From: Desulfobacteraceae bacterium
Lineage (GTDB): Bacteria > Desulfobacterota > Desulfobacteria > Desulfobacterales > ETH-SRB1
Assembly (NCBI GenBank): GCA_030638305.1
Contig: DAOWEW010000204.1
Coordinates: forward strand, 1-9,842
Direction of reading: 5' to 3'
DNA length: 9,842 nt
The number at the start of each line of letters is the position of its first letter. The first letter of the stretch is position 1. Below the pieces are notes generated by a model, which was given only the letters and a program-made list of their open reading frames with translations, did not search any database and was not told where the DNA came from. Position numbers and translations under genes: made by a program. This document shows, piece by piece, positions 9,704-9,842 of the stretch.

Positions 9704-9842
9704 ATATTATTACTACATCGCTTGAAGGAGTCCTGATAATTGAGCCCATGGTCTTTAAAGATAACAGGGGCTTTTTCATGGAAACCTATAATCAAAACAA
9801 ATATCAAAAATCAGGAATTAACCGGCGTTTCGTTCAGGACAA
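9700..9842 (+). CDS. rfbC: dTDP-4-dehydrorhamnose 3,5-epimerase (RmlC), N-terminal part cut by the window end
   Basis: The ATG at 9700-9702 opens 47 codons to the window edge: [16 protein letters not shown], then the R-G-F-F-M-E-T-Y-N block (residues 24-32) and F-V-Q-D at the end. These are the first blocks of RmlC, a cupin-fold dimer that epimerises C3 and C5 of dTDP-4-keto-6-deoxyglucose. The start overlaps the rfbA stop (ATGA). No strong Shine-Dalgarno is present, consistent with coupled re-initiation. The catalytic His and Tyr lie beyond the window. The order rfbA-rfbC is a common arrangement in rhamnose clusters. Confidence 0.93.
   Translation, partial: MNIITTSLEGVLIIEPMVFKDNRGFFMETYNQNKYQKSGINRRFVQD

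Overview
The window is most likely from a Desulfobacterota (deltaproteobacterial, Desulfobacterales-like) chromosome. This is an inference from a Desulfovibrio-type I-C cas operon and repeat, the style of the RdgB and RfbA/RfbC proteins, and small palindromic intergenic repeats. No marker here fixes the genus.

Layout. Positions 1-84 hold the first 28 codons of an IS1595-type transposase on the minus strand, running off the left edge. Positions 160-5553 hold a type I-C CRISPR interference operon on the minus strand, transcribed cas3 - cas5c - cas8c (with an internal cas11c) - cas7c. Start/stop overlaps or very short gaps join the genes, and each has a good Shine-Dalgarno. A promoter (TTGTCA, 17 bp, TATGAT) lies just upstream of cas3. 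The adaptation genes cas4, cas1 and cas2 are not in the window. The place where they would be expected is occupied by the transposase.

Upstream of the operon (5641-6446) is a broken Abi_2 (AbiD/AbiF-like HEPN) gene. It has lost its central part, including the expected RxxxxH motif, and changes frame at the junction. In front of it are a GC-rich hairpin with a U-run and a promoter, which could be a regulatory or antitoxin-type RNA. Next is a one-spacer remnant of a type I-C CRISPR array (6567-6643).

From 6644 to 7644 there is no credible gene. The stretch is packed with palindromes: a 531-bp unit with 20-bp perfect inverted ends, a nested 139-bp inverted-repeat unit with a strong hairpin at its centre, and two further foldback units (126 bp and 186 bp). 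This looks like a graveyard of miniature or internally deleted mobile elements.

The right part is housekeeping. rdgB (XTP/dITP pyrophosphatase) is on the minus strand. Divergent from it are rfbA and the start of rfbC (dTDP-rhamnose synthesis) on the plus strand, overlapping by ATGA. Between them is a possible small cysteine-rich protein (8606-8761) with one in-frame TGA. A SECIS-like hairpin follows that TGA, so it is a candidate selenoprotein. A heptamer tandem repeat separates it from rfbA.

How the genes work together: Cas5c would process crRNA, Cas5c/Cas7c/Cas8c/Cas11c would form Cascade, and Cas3 would degrade the target. Interference looks genetically intact here. The flanking adaptation and array parts, and the linked Abi_2 gene, show decay or replacement.
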